Shown here piece after piece: positions 26,730 to 35,336 of a stretch of DNA of 64,000 nt. The notes under the pieces were generated by a model that ran no database searches, was not told the origin of the DNA, and was given only the letters and a program-made list of their open reading frames with translations. Source of the stretch: UBA1181 sp045113275 (GTDB taxonomy: Bacteria; Bacteroidota; Bacteroidia; Bacteroidales; Paludibacteraceae); assembly GCA_045113275.1 (NCBI GenBank), contig JBGUIU010000184.1, positions 1 to 64,000 of the forward strand. Reading direction: 5' to 3'. Made by a program: the position numbers and the translations under genes. How positions within the stretch are numbered: the stretch's first letter is position 1; every line of letters begins with the position of its first letter.

Positions 26730-27806
26730 TTAGAAAATTAATACCCATACTGCCATCACAAGCATATTTAGCAAACTGATTGGCATTAATATTTTCCATT
26801 CTAAGTGAAGCAATTGGTCGATTCTTAAACGTGGGAATGTCCATCTTACCCATAAGCTAAGTAATACCAATGAGAATGCTTTTCCTAAGAACCAAATGTA
26901 ACTTGGAATATAATCCATCAAATGATTAAATCCACTTGCCCAATCAGCATGAATATGGAATGGCTGCCAACCACCTAAGAATACTGTAGTGGCAACTCCA
27001 GCAATAATAAACATATTAAGATATTCAGCTAGATAGAAAAAACCATATTGGATACCAGAGTACTCTGTATGGTATCCAGCTGTTAATTCTGATTCTGCTT
27101 CAGGTAAGTCGAATGGGCCACGGTTGGTTTCTGCATGACCTGCAATTAAATAGATGATAAATGCAATGAGTGCAGGGAGTGGTGCTTGGAATATATACCA
27201 TGCATTCTCTTGACCGTTGATGATGTCTGATATGTTCAATGAACCAGCCAAAATCACCATGGTCAGGATGGAAATACCTGCCGATAATTCATAGCTGATC
27301 AATTGAGCTCCACTACGCATGGCACCGATCAAAGTATATTTATTGTTACTTGACCATCCAGCTAACAATATACCGATCACACCCAATGATGAGATGGCAA
27401 GAATATAGAATATTCCGACGTTGAAATCAATACATGCTAATCCTTTGCCAAATTGTAATGCACCGAATGTGCAGAATGAACCGATGATTGCTAAGAATAT
27501 GGCTACATAATACAATAGCTTATCTGACTTGCTGATTTTAACGATCTCTTTTAATAATATCTTTATCATGTCGGCTATCAACTGCAATGAACCCCATGGT
27601 CCTACACGATTAGGTCCAAGACGACATTGGAAACGTGCACATATCTTACGTTCCAAGAAAATCAGAATCAATGCAAGCACACAATAGAGTGCTAACAACA
27701 ACACTCCGACGAGAACGTATTCGATAGCGGCTGCAGCCCATCCGGGTAGGGAAGAGGTGAGCCCATCGTGTGCTAATTTTACTACATTTTCTAATTCTAA
27801 ACTCAT
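26730..27806 (-). CDS. nuoH: NADH-quinone oxidoreductase subunit H
   Basis: 358-residue membrane subunit that forms the quinone-access site with NuoB and NuoD. ERKICARFQCRLGPNRVGPWG and the acidic loop DLPEAESELTAGYHTEYSG are the diagnostic stretches. About eight membrane helices. Standard length and position between nuoCD and nuoI. Confidence 0.97.
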   Translation of the reverse strand: MSLELENVVKLAHDGLTSSLPGWAAAAIEYVLVGVLLLALYCVLALILIFLERKICARFQCRLGPNRVGPWGSLQLIADMIKILLKEIVKISKSDKLLYYVAIFLAIIGSFCTFGALQFGKGLACIDFNVGIFYILAISSLGVIGILLAGWSSNNKYTLIGAMRSGAQLISYELSAGISILTMVILAGSLNISDIINGQENAWYIFQAPLPALIAFIIYLIAGHAETNRGPFDLPEAESELTAGYHTEYSGIQYGFFYLAEYLNMFIIAGVATTVFLGGWQPFHIHADWASGFNHLMDYIPSYIWFLGKAFSLVLLSLWVRWTFPRLRIDQLLHLEWKILMPISLLNMLVMAVWVLIF

Positions 27807-27835
27807 TTTTATTTTGTTTTTTACAATATGACAAT

Positions 27836-29464
27836 TTATCTATCTGCACACGGAATAACGTAGTCCAAAGAAGCTCCGATCATAATTAAATCGGCTATCT
27901 TTTCGTTCTGACACAATGGATCTAGAGCGGAAATCAACGTCATACAAGGAGATCTGAACTTTACTCTGTATGGATTCTTGTCGCCTGTGCTATTAATATA
28001 TACACCAAAATCACCACGGGCATTTTCTACACGTTGGTAGTATTCTCCTGCAGGAAGTTTGATGATAGCAGGGGTCTTTGCTTTGAATCCATCGTCTGGT
28101 AAGTTGTTGATCAGATATTCGATGATCTTAAGTGATTGTTCGATTTCTTTCAAGCGGATGAGATATCGATCGAATGTGTCGCCTGTCTCAAAAAGAACCT
28201 GCTCAAAATCAATCTTATCGTATCCTGCGTATGGTTCAATCTTTCGAACATCACAAGCCCATCCGGATGCTCTTCCTGAAGGTCCTGTTACACCTAATGA
28301 AACAGCCTTATCATTCGAAAGGATACCCATGTTTTTCATACGTCCTTTGGCAATAGGATTGTTAGTGAAGAGTACATGATACTCTTTTAACATCTTTTGC
28401 ATATAAGGGATGAACTCTTTCACTTGATCAATGAATTTTGGATGTATGTCATTTGCTAATCCACCAATGACATTGTATCCAACCATCAGACGTCCACCTC
28501 CAGTCTCCTCAAAGATATCCATGATCTTTTCACGGTCACGCATACCATAGATGAATGCTGTGATGGAACCCATATCCATACACATACAACCCCAACCTAA
28601 TAAGTGAGAGGCGATACGTGTTAATTCATCAAATATGATTCTGACAGCTTCTGCACGTTTTGGAATCTCTAATCCTAGTGCTTTTTCACAGCAAAGACAG
28701 AACGCATGACGATTCATGGTTCCTGAAAGATAATCCAAACGTTCAGTTAATTGAAGTATTTGTGGATATGTCTTCGTTTCACACATTTTTTCAATACCAC
28801 GGTGGATATATCCAAAATTAGGATCTACTTTCTTGATGATTTCACCATCCAAAGAGACACGAAGGTGAAGTACTCCGTGGGTAGCAGGGTGCTGAGGACC
28901 TATGTTAACCACGTATTCACCGTTCTCAAATAACTGATGATGGTTTGTTATCAGTTTTCCATCTTTGTCAAATGATAGAGTTGGCATGTCTTCCATGTCA
29001 TCTGCCGTTTGATTGACAAGAGGAATAGGATTGAGAGCTGGATTTGCATCATAATCTTTTCTGAATGGGAATCCGTTCCAATCAGCACGTAAGAATATAC
29101 GACGAAGATCAGGATGGTTGACAAATTTTATGCCATAAAAATCATACGCTTCCCTTTCATATAAATTAGCCGATTCCCATAAGTCATAGACAGAAGGAAT
29201 TGCTATGTTTTCATAATCAGGTGTCTTTACTTTGACAACTACCATTGTGTTCTTTTCAATAGAAGATGTTAAATGGTAGATGACACCTAAACAATCTTTG
29301 TAGTCGATACCCGTCAGATTCAATAAAACGTCTAATCCATTAGCTTTTAATTTTTCTGCTAATTTTCTCCATTGTTTTGGTTCGACGGTAATGGTAGGGT
29401 ATTGTTGCTCCTCTACGGTAAGGCCCGAAGCAACGGATGAAATAATGTCTTTTGTCTTTTTCAT
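27836..29464 (-). CDS. nuoCD: fused NADH-quinone oxidoreductase subunits C and D
   Basis: 542-residue fusion of the two quinone-proximal hydrophilic subunits. Residues about 1-150 are NuoC (REAYDFYGIKFVNHPDLRRIF), and about 170-542 are NuoD (GPQHPATHGVLHLRVSLDGE, VTGPSGRASGWACDVR, GDFGVYINS). The catalytic His/Tyr region for quinone lies in the HPATHG loop. Fusion of C and D is known in several bacteria, including Bacteroidota and enterics. Confidence 0.97.
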   Translation of the reverse strand: MKKTKDIISSVASGLTVEEQQYPTITVEPKQWRKLAEKLKANGLDVLLNLTGIDYKDCLGVIYHLTSSIEKNTMVVVKVKTPDYENIAIPSVYDLWESANLYEREAYDFYGIKFVNHPDLRRIFLRADWNGFPFRKDYDANPALNPIPLVNQTADDMEDMPTLSFDKDGKLITNHHQLFENGEYVVNIGPQHPATHGVLHLRVSLDGEIIKKVDPNFGYIHRGIEKMCETKTYPQILQLTERLDYLSGTMNRHAFCLCCEKALGLEIPKRAEAVRIIFDELTRIASHLLGWGCMCMDMGSITAFIYGMRDREKIMDIFEETGGGRLMVGYNVIGGLANDIHPKFIDQVKEFIPYMQKMLKEYHVLFTNNPIAKGRMKNMGILSNDKAVSLGVTGPSGRASGWACDVRKIEPYAGYDKIDFEQVLFETGDTFDRYLIRLKEIEQSLKIIEYLINNLPDDGFKAKTPAIIKLPAGEYYQRVENARGDFGVYINSTGDKNPYRVKFRSPCMTLISALDPLCQNEKIADLIMIGASLDYVIPCADR

Positions 29465-29467
29465 TTC

Positions 29468-30082
29468 CTACTTTATTTCTGATGGGTTATTTTCTTGAAC
29501 TATCTCTTCACTTTCTTTTTTTCTGCAAGGAAGTTTGAAGAACTTCTCCACCTTGATCTTTCTTTCTAGTTGCATCATGCCATATAGCATGGCATCTGGT
29601 CTTGGAGGACAGCCAGGTACATATACGTCCACAGGTATGATTTTGTCAACACCCTGAACAACATGATATGAGTCTTTGAACGGACCACCACTGATGGCAC
29701 ATCCACCTACTGCAATCACATACTTTGGCTCTGCCATTTGATCATACAAACGTTTTAATACAGGTGCCATTTTATGAACAATGGTTCCTGCTACAAATAT
29801 CACGTCTGCTTGTCGAGGTGAGTTTCTTGTTACCTCCCATCCAAATCGAGCAAAGTCTGTTCTTGCTGCACCTACACACATGAATTCAATACCGCAACAT
29901 GCTGTTGCAAAGGTGAGGGGCCATACGGAATGAGAACGGCTCCAATTTATGAAGTCGTCTAATACTCCTATGCTTACGCCTACACCATTATTACGAAGCT
30001 CTTCAACATACTGCTCTAAGTACTCAGTATCATTGAAGTCTTCTTGCTTCATGCTTTTTACTTTGATGTTTTTTACTTCCAT
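29468..30082 (-). CDS. nuoB: NADH-quinone oxidoreductase subunit B
   Basis: 204-residue subunit carrying iron-sulphur cluster N2, which passes electrons to quinone. Its ligands are in ATACCGIEFM, AVGGCAISGG and VPGCPPRPDAML. The chosen ATG at 30082 overlaps the nuoA stop by 10 bp; a longer in-frame reading to 30193 would lie wholly inside nuoA and is rejected. The Lys/Glu-rich C-terminal extension is not part of the conserved core. Confidence 0.96.
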   Translation of the reverse strand: MEVKNIKVKSMKQEDFNDTEYLEQYVEELRNNGVGVSIGVLDDFINWSRSHSVWPLTFATACCGIEFMCVGAARTDFARFGWEVTRNSPRQADVIFVAGTIVHKMAPVLKRLYDQMAEPKYVIAVGGCAISGGPFKDSYHVVQGVDKIIPVDVYVPGCPPRPDAMLYGMMQLERKIKVEKFFKLPCRKKESEEIVQENNPSEIK

Positions 30083-30423
30083 TCTAACGCTCCTTTCTTC
30101 CATGCATAAGCTAAACCGAGAACGAGGATGAATAGGAAGAACAGCACGCTTACTAATCCTATTGATCCTAATGACTTCATGATGCTTGCCCATGGAAACA
30201 GAAGAACTGTTTCTACGTCAAATATCAAGAATAGGATGGCAAAGAGATAGTAACCAACTTTGAACTGCATCCATGATGTCCCCTTCGTAGGAATACCACA
30301 CTCATACGGTTCTCCTTTTTGTGCATTGGTCGATGTTGGCGCTAATAATTTGCCAATCACCACTGCTGCTATTACCATGATGATAGCAGTGACAAATGCA
30401 ACAATGAAAATCTCTGAACTCAT
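30073..30423 (-). CDS. nuoA: NADH-quinone oxidoreductase subunit A
   Basis: 116-residue three-helix membrane subunit and first gene of the nuo operon. The conserved loop Cys appears in GEPYECGIPTKGTSW, followed by AILFLIFDVETVLLFPW. The operon runs A-B-CD-H-I-J-K-L-M-N; the NADH-oxidising module genes nuoE, F and G are absent, so the electron donor is probably not NADH through the classic module. Confidence 0.96.
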   Translation of the reverse strand: MSSEIFIVAFVTAIIMVIAAVVIGKLLAPTSTNAQKGEPYECGIPTKGTSWMQFKVGYYLFAILFLIFDVETVLLFPWASIMKSLGSIGLVSVLFFLFILVLGLAYAWKKGALEWK

Positions 30424-30463
30424 TTCTATTTTATTTGTTTGTTATTATTGTTTCCTAACAAAA

Positions 30464-30499
30464 AATGGAAGCTGTATCTCTTTTGATACAGCTTCCATT
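30464..30499 (-). terminator. strong hairpin upstream of nuoA: terminator or attenuator
   Basis: Perfect 15-bp stem AATGGAAGCTGTATC / GATACAGCTTCCATT with a 6-base loop, followed on the minus strand by six T residues. It lies 40 bp before the nuoA start and on the same strand, so it could end transcripts from upstream or act as a leader attenuator. No TAnnTTTG promoter fits between it and nuoA. Confidence 0.75.
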
Positions 30500-30936
30500 C
30501 TATTTTATATATGTGCCCTCTTTACAAGATACACGAAAGTAAGGGCTTTTATGCTCTTCAATCGTTTGCAAATGAGTAATTTGGACATCATTTTATTTGG
30601 TTATTTTTTAGTCTTAACAATTTTTTTAAAATTCTTACGCAAATTTGGAAAATCTATTTCATTTTGCCAAATATTTTACTCTTAAATTTTACATTTTTTT
30701 TGACAATATGAAAGTTGAATTGTGTTAAAAATATAGATTTGACTTGCTGTAATCGTGATTTTGTTTTTAAATGTAATGTAATTGTGTCAAAATGATATTA
30801 TAATACCCCTGAATTTGTCAATTTGAATATTTCTGCGGACGAATCGGACTGAGAAATCGTGGCTATAGGCTATTTATTCCTTGTGAATTTCATGTGTCAT
30901 CTCATCGCTGATACCCATTCGTGACATGACGATTCG
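30500..30936. other. AT-rich intergenic region, possible nuo promoter
   Basis: No convincing coding frame. The nearest promoter-like sequence on the minus strand is TACTTTCG at 30534-30541 (one mismatch from TAnnTTTG), with TTG 17 bp upstream of it. If used, the nuo leader would carry the whole hairpin at 30464-30499. The rest is A/T-rich with no repeat or RNA fold I can name. Confidence 0.35.
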
Positions 30937-33078
30937 TTACTCCTCTGTTGGGGCTATCTTATATAGTATATAGTCCTTGTACAAAGGAATATTCTTTTCT
31001 TCTATTCCGTTTTGTGTTAAATATATTTTGTCCTCGTTGAATAATTGACTGAACTTTTTCTTGTCAGAGTCGATTTTAAGATATGCTTTCTTGTAGTTTT
31101 GAATCGCCTCGTCTTTTTTATTCAGACAGAGTTGTATGTGACCGATATTCATCCAGTCTGTTTCGTTTCTTTTTTCTTCTGCAGATTTTAAGTAGTATTT
31201 CTCTGCTTGCTCTAATTTGTTGCATACAAATGAGCACCATCCAATGGCTTTGGCAGCATTACTGTTTTCTGGTGCTAAGTATTCAATCTTAAAGAAAATC
31301 TTTAATGCTTCTTGATAGCGTTGTAAGTTGATCAGACAATAGCCTATGTTGGATTGGATGTTTAGATCGTCGGGCGACAATGTTTCACATTGTTGATAAT
31401 AGAACAAACTGTCTTCGTATTGCTTGTTGCATTTCAGACAATAGGCTAAGCGCTTTAGATTCCATAACGTGCCTGATTGCAATGTTTCTGCTTTTTGATA
31501 ATAGGTGATGGCGTTGTCGTAATCTCCTTGTTGTTGATAACAGAACGCAATTTTTTGTAAGTAGTCGATTTGTGTCGGCTGCTTCTCTGATAGGGTGGTG
31601 AGTAGCTGAATGGCTTGTTGATAATACTCCTTCTTTATGAAAAAATCAATGATGGCTAGTTTGATCTCTTTCGATTTTGGATTGTTTTGTATAAGAATAT
31701 TGTCATTGAAATTCTTTATAGAGAGGAATGGATTGCTGAAATCATTCTTGAAGAAATATAGATTGTAGAATCTGAATAAGTCCTGAATATACATTCGGGC
31801 GATATTGGTTTCTTCCGAATAGGCGCTTGGCAGATTGGCGTTTTTTAGTTCTCCCAACTGATCTTTTTCCATTTGAAATGTGTTTTTAATCATCTCTTTA
31901 TATTGATTAGGCATTTCATTGATAGAATAGATCATTGAGTATTTGTCTGAATTACATAGAAATACGCTTTCGTTTAGTAGATTGGTCATCTGTTGGGCGA
32001 AATCGGAATCGTTGATTTCGTATTTTTGGGCAATTGTTGGGTGATAGAAAGGAAGAAACCAGTTTTCTATCGTGTTGAAGAATGCATAGTTCTTTAGTGA
32101 GGCGAATGTGCTCATGAATATGTCGCCTCCTTCCATTTGAAGATTGGATAATTCCATCATCTTGTCGGTCACACCATTGTTTTCCATGATGGAGTCCCAT
32201 TTCGGATTTATGATGGACATTTCATTTCCTTCGTTGATGAGGTCTTCTATATTTATTTTATTCTTCTTAAGATCCTTTAGCGAACTGTTTTTTATTAAAT
32301 CAGGAAGCGTATCATTCATCTTCTTTGTGATTTTGTCGGTTTCTTTGCTGAGGAGAATTTGAATGATTGTCTTTTGTAGGTTTTCTGCTATTGCTTCATT
32401 GTCGAACATGTATTGCATTCTACTACTTAGTTTGGTGTAGATGTTGATTCTTGCCGAATGAATGTTTGTGCAGAAGATGATGCCGATGAGGGCTCTTTGT
32501 TTGATGGATTTTATAGGATCATCGATTTTATCTAGTAACAAATGAAATTTTTCTTCATCAAATGTTCGAATCAATCCTAGCATGATTGCAGCTATGTATG
32601 TGCATTTGCAGCCTTCGTCTATTGATGGGTCTGCTAATAGTTCTTTGATGTGATTGGACAACTCTTTGTCATACTTTTCTGTGAGCCATAGCACATGAAA
32701 CAGTTGTGTGTGGTGCTCTTGTAGATCGAATGTCTCTGGCCATGAGAAGTGGAGAAGGGGAGAAGTCCTTTTGTGTTGATATACGATGTTGTTGGAGTTC
32801 TTTGTGAAGAACTGATTTCGAACTGTATCAGCTAACTCTAACAATTGAATCTGTATGTTTTTATAGATGGATTCTTGGTTGGGGTCCTGAATAGCATCGG
32901 TGGCATATTTCAGCATATTTAAATATGTGTTTTCTAATTCGCCACGTTGCTCCTCCCAAAATGAATTATTGGTTTCGGTGATTAGTTCTTTTAAATGGTT
33001 AAAAGCTGCGTTTAATTCTTTGTTGCACGTTTCTGCGCACACATTTTTATATAGTATTTCAAAATCTCTATTGGTCAT
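30937..33078 (-). CDS. tetratricopeptide-repeat protein, unknown function
   Basis: 713-residue protein without a signal peptide. The N-terminal two-thirds (about 1-480) is helical and charged, with no family I recognise. Residues about 490-680 carry some six TPR units (KIAFCYQQQGDYDNAITYYQ, LAYCLKCNKQYEDSLFYYQQ, IGYCLINLQRYQEALKIFFK). TPRs bind other proteins, so a scaffold or co-chaperone role is plausible. It stands alone, between the nuo leader region and tRNA-Arg. Confidence 0.85.
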   Translation of the reverse strand: MTNRDFEILYKNVCAETCNKELNAAFNHLKELITETNNSFWEEQRGELENTYLNMLKYATDAIQDPNQESIYKNIQIQLLELADTVRNQFFTKNSNNIVYQHKRTSPLLHFSWPETFDLQEHHTQLFHVLWLTEKYDKELSNHIKELLADPSIDEGCKCTYIAAIMLGLIRTFDEEKFHLLLDKIDDPIKSIKQRALIGIIFCTNIHSARINIYTKLSSRMQYMFDNEAIAENLQKTIIQILLSKETDKITKKMNDTLPDLIKNSSLKDLKKNKINIEDLINEGNEMSIINPKWDSIMENNGVTDKMMELSNLQMEGGDIFMSTFASLKNYAFFNTIENWFLPFYHPTIAQKYEINDSDFAQQMTNLLNESVFLCNSDKYSMIYSINEMPNQYKEMIKNTFQMEKDQLGELKNANLPSAYSEETNIARMYIQDLFRFYNLYFFKNDFSNPFLSIKNFNDNILIQNNPKSKEIKLAIIDFFIKKEYYQQAIQLLTTLSEKQPTQIDYLQKIAFCYQQQGDYDNAITYYQKAETLQSGTLWNLKRLAYCLKCNKQYEDSLFYYQQCETLSPDDLNIQSNIGYCLINLQRYQEALKIFFKIEYLAPENSNAAKAIGWCSFVCNKLEQAEKYYLKSAEEKRNETDWMNIGHIQLCLNKKDEAIQNYKKAYLKIDSDKKKFSQLFNEDKIYLTQNGIEEKNIPLYKDYILYKIAPTEE

Positions 33079-33239
33079 GGTCGTTTTTATGATTTTTTCA
33101 TCTGTTGCTTTTGTGATTCATGCGATGTTATTTGAATGAAAAACTTTTTTTTGCAAATATAGGTAAATGGAAAAACATTTTCCTTGCTTTTGTTTAATAT
33201 CTGAATCTCTTTTTTCTATTTGTTGGGTAGTGATAAAAA

Positions 33240-33268
33240 AAAGGAGGGAAACATCATTTCTCTCCTTT
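33240..33268 (-). terminator. terminator of tRNA-Arg
   Basis: Hairpin AAAGGAGGGAAA / TTTCTCTCCTTT with one mismatch and a 5-base loop, followed on the minus strand by a run of eight T residues, immediately past the tRNA 3' end. Confidence 0.85.
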
Positions 33269-33270
33269 AG

Positions 33271-33344
33271 TGACCCCGGCGGGATTCTAACCCACAACCT
33301 TTTGATCCGTAGTCAAATGCTCTATACAGTTGAGCTACGGGGCC
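33271..33344 (-). tRNA. tRNA-Arg (anticodon ACG)
   Basis: The minus strand folds as a full cloverleaf: acceptor GGCCCCG pairs with CGGGGTC (one G-U); D arm GCTC/GAGC; anticodon stem TTTGA/TCAAA with loop CTACGGA (anticodon ACG, read as ICG after deamination); T arm GTGGG/CCCGC with loop TTAGAAT. The loop has TTAGA rather than TTCGA at the usual position. The discriminator is A; CCA is not encoded and must be added. It decodes CGU/CGC/CGA. Confidence 0.95.
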
Positions 33345-33375
33345 GTAACACTTGGCTTGTTTCTCAAATGCGATG

Positions 33376-33406
33376 CAAAGGTATCACTTTATTTTTAAAA
33401 TACAAA
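33376..33406 (-). promoter_or_regulatory. promoter of tRNA-Arg
   Basis: On the minus strand: TTTG (33403-33406), 19 bp, TACCTTTG (33376-33383). Both boxes are exact matches to the Bacteroidota consensus with ideal spacing, about 32 bp before the tRNA. Confidence 0.85.
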
Positions 33407-33495
33407 CACATTTGCGAAAAAATATTGTGTGCGTCGTGAAATATTTGTAATTCGCTGACTATTAATTTTTTTATTTTACGATAATGGTATGTCGG

Positions 33496-34098
33496 TTATT
33501 TTTTGTTGATCATATCCGTACATTCCAACATTCCACTTAGTATAAAATCAGAAATGTGTTTTCTGTTCTCTGGCTGTGAAAAAGGTCTGAGGTCTCCACG
33601 GATAAATGGAACTTCGCATCCTTTAAGAGAACATTGAATGATCATAGCGGCCAATTTAGGGTTCTTTACGTTGAAATATCCTTGCTGGTTTCCATCAATT
33701 AAAATGGATTCTAGCATTTTCATCTCGGTGATATCTAGTCTGTGACGGCTTTTTTCAACGATATGAATGTTTCGAAAGAAACTTGCTCGTAGGTTGCCGT
33801 TTCTCATAACTGCTTCGTGAAAGATATCCATTCGAACATAGATGTAGTTTATGAGTTTCTCAGCAGGGTTCATGTTCTTTTGCATTTCTGCTTGTAATTT
33901 ATGAGCTAACTGAAACAATTCGCTCTCAATCACAGCGTAATAGATATCATCCTTGCTTTTGAAGTATGTATAAAGTGTGCGTCTCCCTTTGTTCGCTTTG
34001 GATGCTATATCATTCATAGTAGTATTCTCCATTCCCTTTTCAGCGAATAGTTTACGTGCTACGTCTATAAATATTGCTCTTGTTTTGGTTGTACCCAT
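33496..34098 (-). CDS. TetR/AcrR-family transcriptional regulator
   Basis: About 200-residue repressor with an N-terminal helix-turn-helix: TRAIFIDVARKLFAEKGMENTTMNDIASKANKGRRTLYTYFKSKDD is the TetR DNA-binding domain by its spacing and the YTYFKSKDD ending. The remaining helices form a ligand-binding dimer domain of unknown specificity. The ATG at 34098 is preferred over one 33 bases upstream because the domain starts directly after it. It is divergent from the ABC importer binding-protein gene about 110 bp away and may control it. Confidence 0.88.
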   Translation of the reverse strand: MGTTKTRAIFIDVARKLFAEKGMENTTMNDIASKANKGRRTLYTYFKSKDDIYYAVIESELFQLAHKLQAEMQKNMNPAEKLINYIYVRMDIFHEAVMRNGNLRASFFRNIHIVEKSRHRLDITEMKMLESILIDGNQQGYFNVKNPKLAAMIIQCSLKGCEVPFIRGDLRPFSQPENRKHISDFILSGMLECTDMINKK

Positions 34099-34205
34099 CA
34101 CTTTATTAATTAATAGATTTTTATTATGCAAAAATAAGTTAAAATAATGGAAAGAAAAATCTTATTATGAAATTTTATAATTTTGTGTTATTATAATTTT
34201 TACCA

Positions 34206-35336
34206 ATGAAACAATTTTTCATACTCATTGTGAGTTTTTTCCTTGTCGCTTCGTGTGCAAGTCATAAAGAAGGGGAAAACAAAGAACAGGATATTGATTC
34301 GCTCATAGCGTGTGCAACTAAAATTGATTTAAAATATTCTCGAAAGTTTTCTCTTTATTCTTTACCTGATAGTGTTGGTTATCTCCTACGGGTGGTTAAC
34401 TCGGATTCTACAAATTCATCTGTTGATCATTATTGTTTGATGAGAAAAAATAGGAATCTGAAGGTTCATTCTGTGCCTGTCTTGGAGATTCCTTTGACAC
34501 GGATTACCTTAAGTTCTTCTACTCATTTGGAGTTCATTCGTATGTTAGGAAGCTTGTCTGCATTGCGAGGTATGTTTAATGAGGAATATATTTATTCGGA
34601 TTCTACTCTTTCTGTTATTCAGAAGAATGATGTGGTTGAAATGGGGGATGGCTTTAATGTCGATATGGAAAAGCTGTTGCTGGTTTCTCCTGAATTGATG
34701 TTCGTGTCGGATGAACGTGAGAAGATCCCGATTCATGATTGGCCGGTGTTGGTTTGCCAGGAGTGGAATGAGTCTGATGCATTAGGTAGGGCAGAGTGGA
34801 TTAAAGCTTTTGCTGCTTTGTTTGATAAATTAGAGATGGGAGATTCTTTGTTTCAGGATATTGAGAAAAACTATCTGAAGTGGAAGAGTCTGGCAGCAAC
34901 CGATAGTGTGCGTCCTTCGTTATTTGCGGCGGGAGCATTCGGAGATACATGGTATTTGACGGGAGGAAAAGGATATATGTCTTCCATCTATCAAGATGCA
35001 AATGCCCAGTTCTGCTTGGCTGATACGATGGTTTCGACAGTCACTTGTGGCTTGGAGTGGTTGATGACGCATTATCAAAATGTGGATGTTTGGATGAATT
35101 GTCAGACGAAGCATCTGATGAATATAGACCCTCGTCTTTCGATTCTTAAATCTTATCAAACGGGTAATGTTTATCATTTTAATAAACGATCGAAGCAACG
35201 TTCTAATGTGTATGTGACGGATTTTTATGAGTCGGCAGTCGCCCATCCGGATGTTGTGCTTGCCGATGTTGTCTCCGTTTTACACCCCAACTTGATGCCT
35301 GGGTATGAATCGGTTTATTTAGATAAAGTGAAGTGA
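34206..35336 (+). CDS. periplasmic metal-chelate/cobalamin-binding lipoprotein
   Basis: 376-residue ABC-importer binding protein of the BtuF/FepB class. It begins with a lipoprotein signal peptide ending FLVASC, followed by a charged linker. The two-lobe core includes PVLEIPLTRITLSSSTHLEFIRML and LLLVSPELMFVSDE, and a late DVVLADVVSVLHPNLMPG, as in iron-complex and B12 binding proteins. The ligand is not readable from sequence. The permease gene overlaps its stop codon region, so the two are translated together. Confidence 0.88.
   Translation: MKQFFILIVSFFLVASCASHKEGENKEQDIDSLIACATKIDLKYSRKFSLYSLPDSVGYLLRVVNSDSTNSSVDHYCLMRKNRNLKVHSVPVLEIPLTRITLSSSTHLEFIRMLGSLSALRGMFNEEYIYSDSTLSVIQKNDVVEMGDGFNVDMEKLLLVSPELMFVSDEREKIPIHDWPVLVCQEWNESDALGRAEWIKAFAALFDKLEMGDSLFQDIEKNYLKWKSLAATDSVRPSLFAAGAFGDTWYLTGGKGYMSSIYQDANAQFCLADTMVSTVTCGLEWLMTHYQNVDVWMNCQTKHLMNIDPRLSILKSYQTGNVYHFNKRSKQRSNVYVTDFYESAVAHPDVVLADVVSVLHPNLMPGYESVYLDKVK

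Noticed and set aside
30083..30193. N-terminally extended nuoB
   Set aside because: The extension lies wholly inside nuoA in another frame and is not conserved-looking; the overlapping ATG at 30082 is standard.
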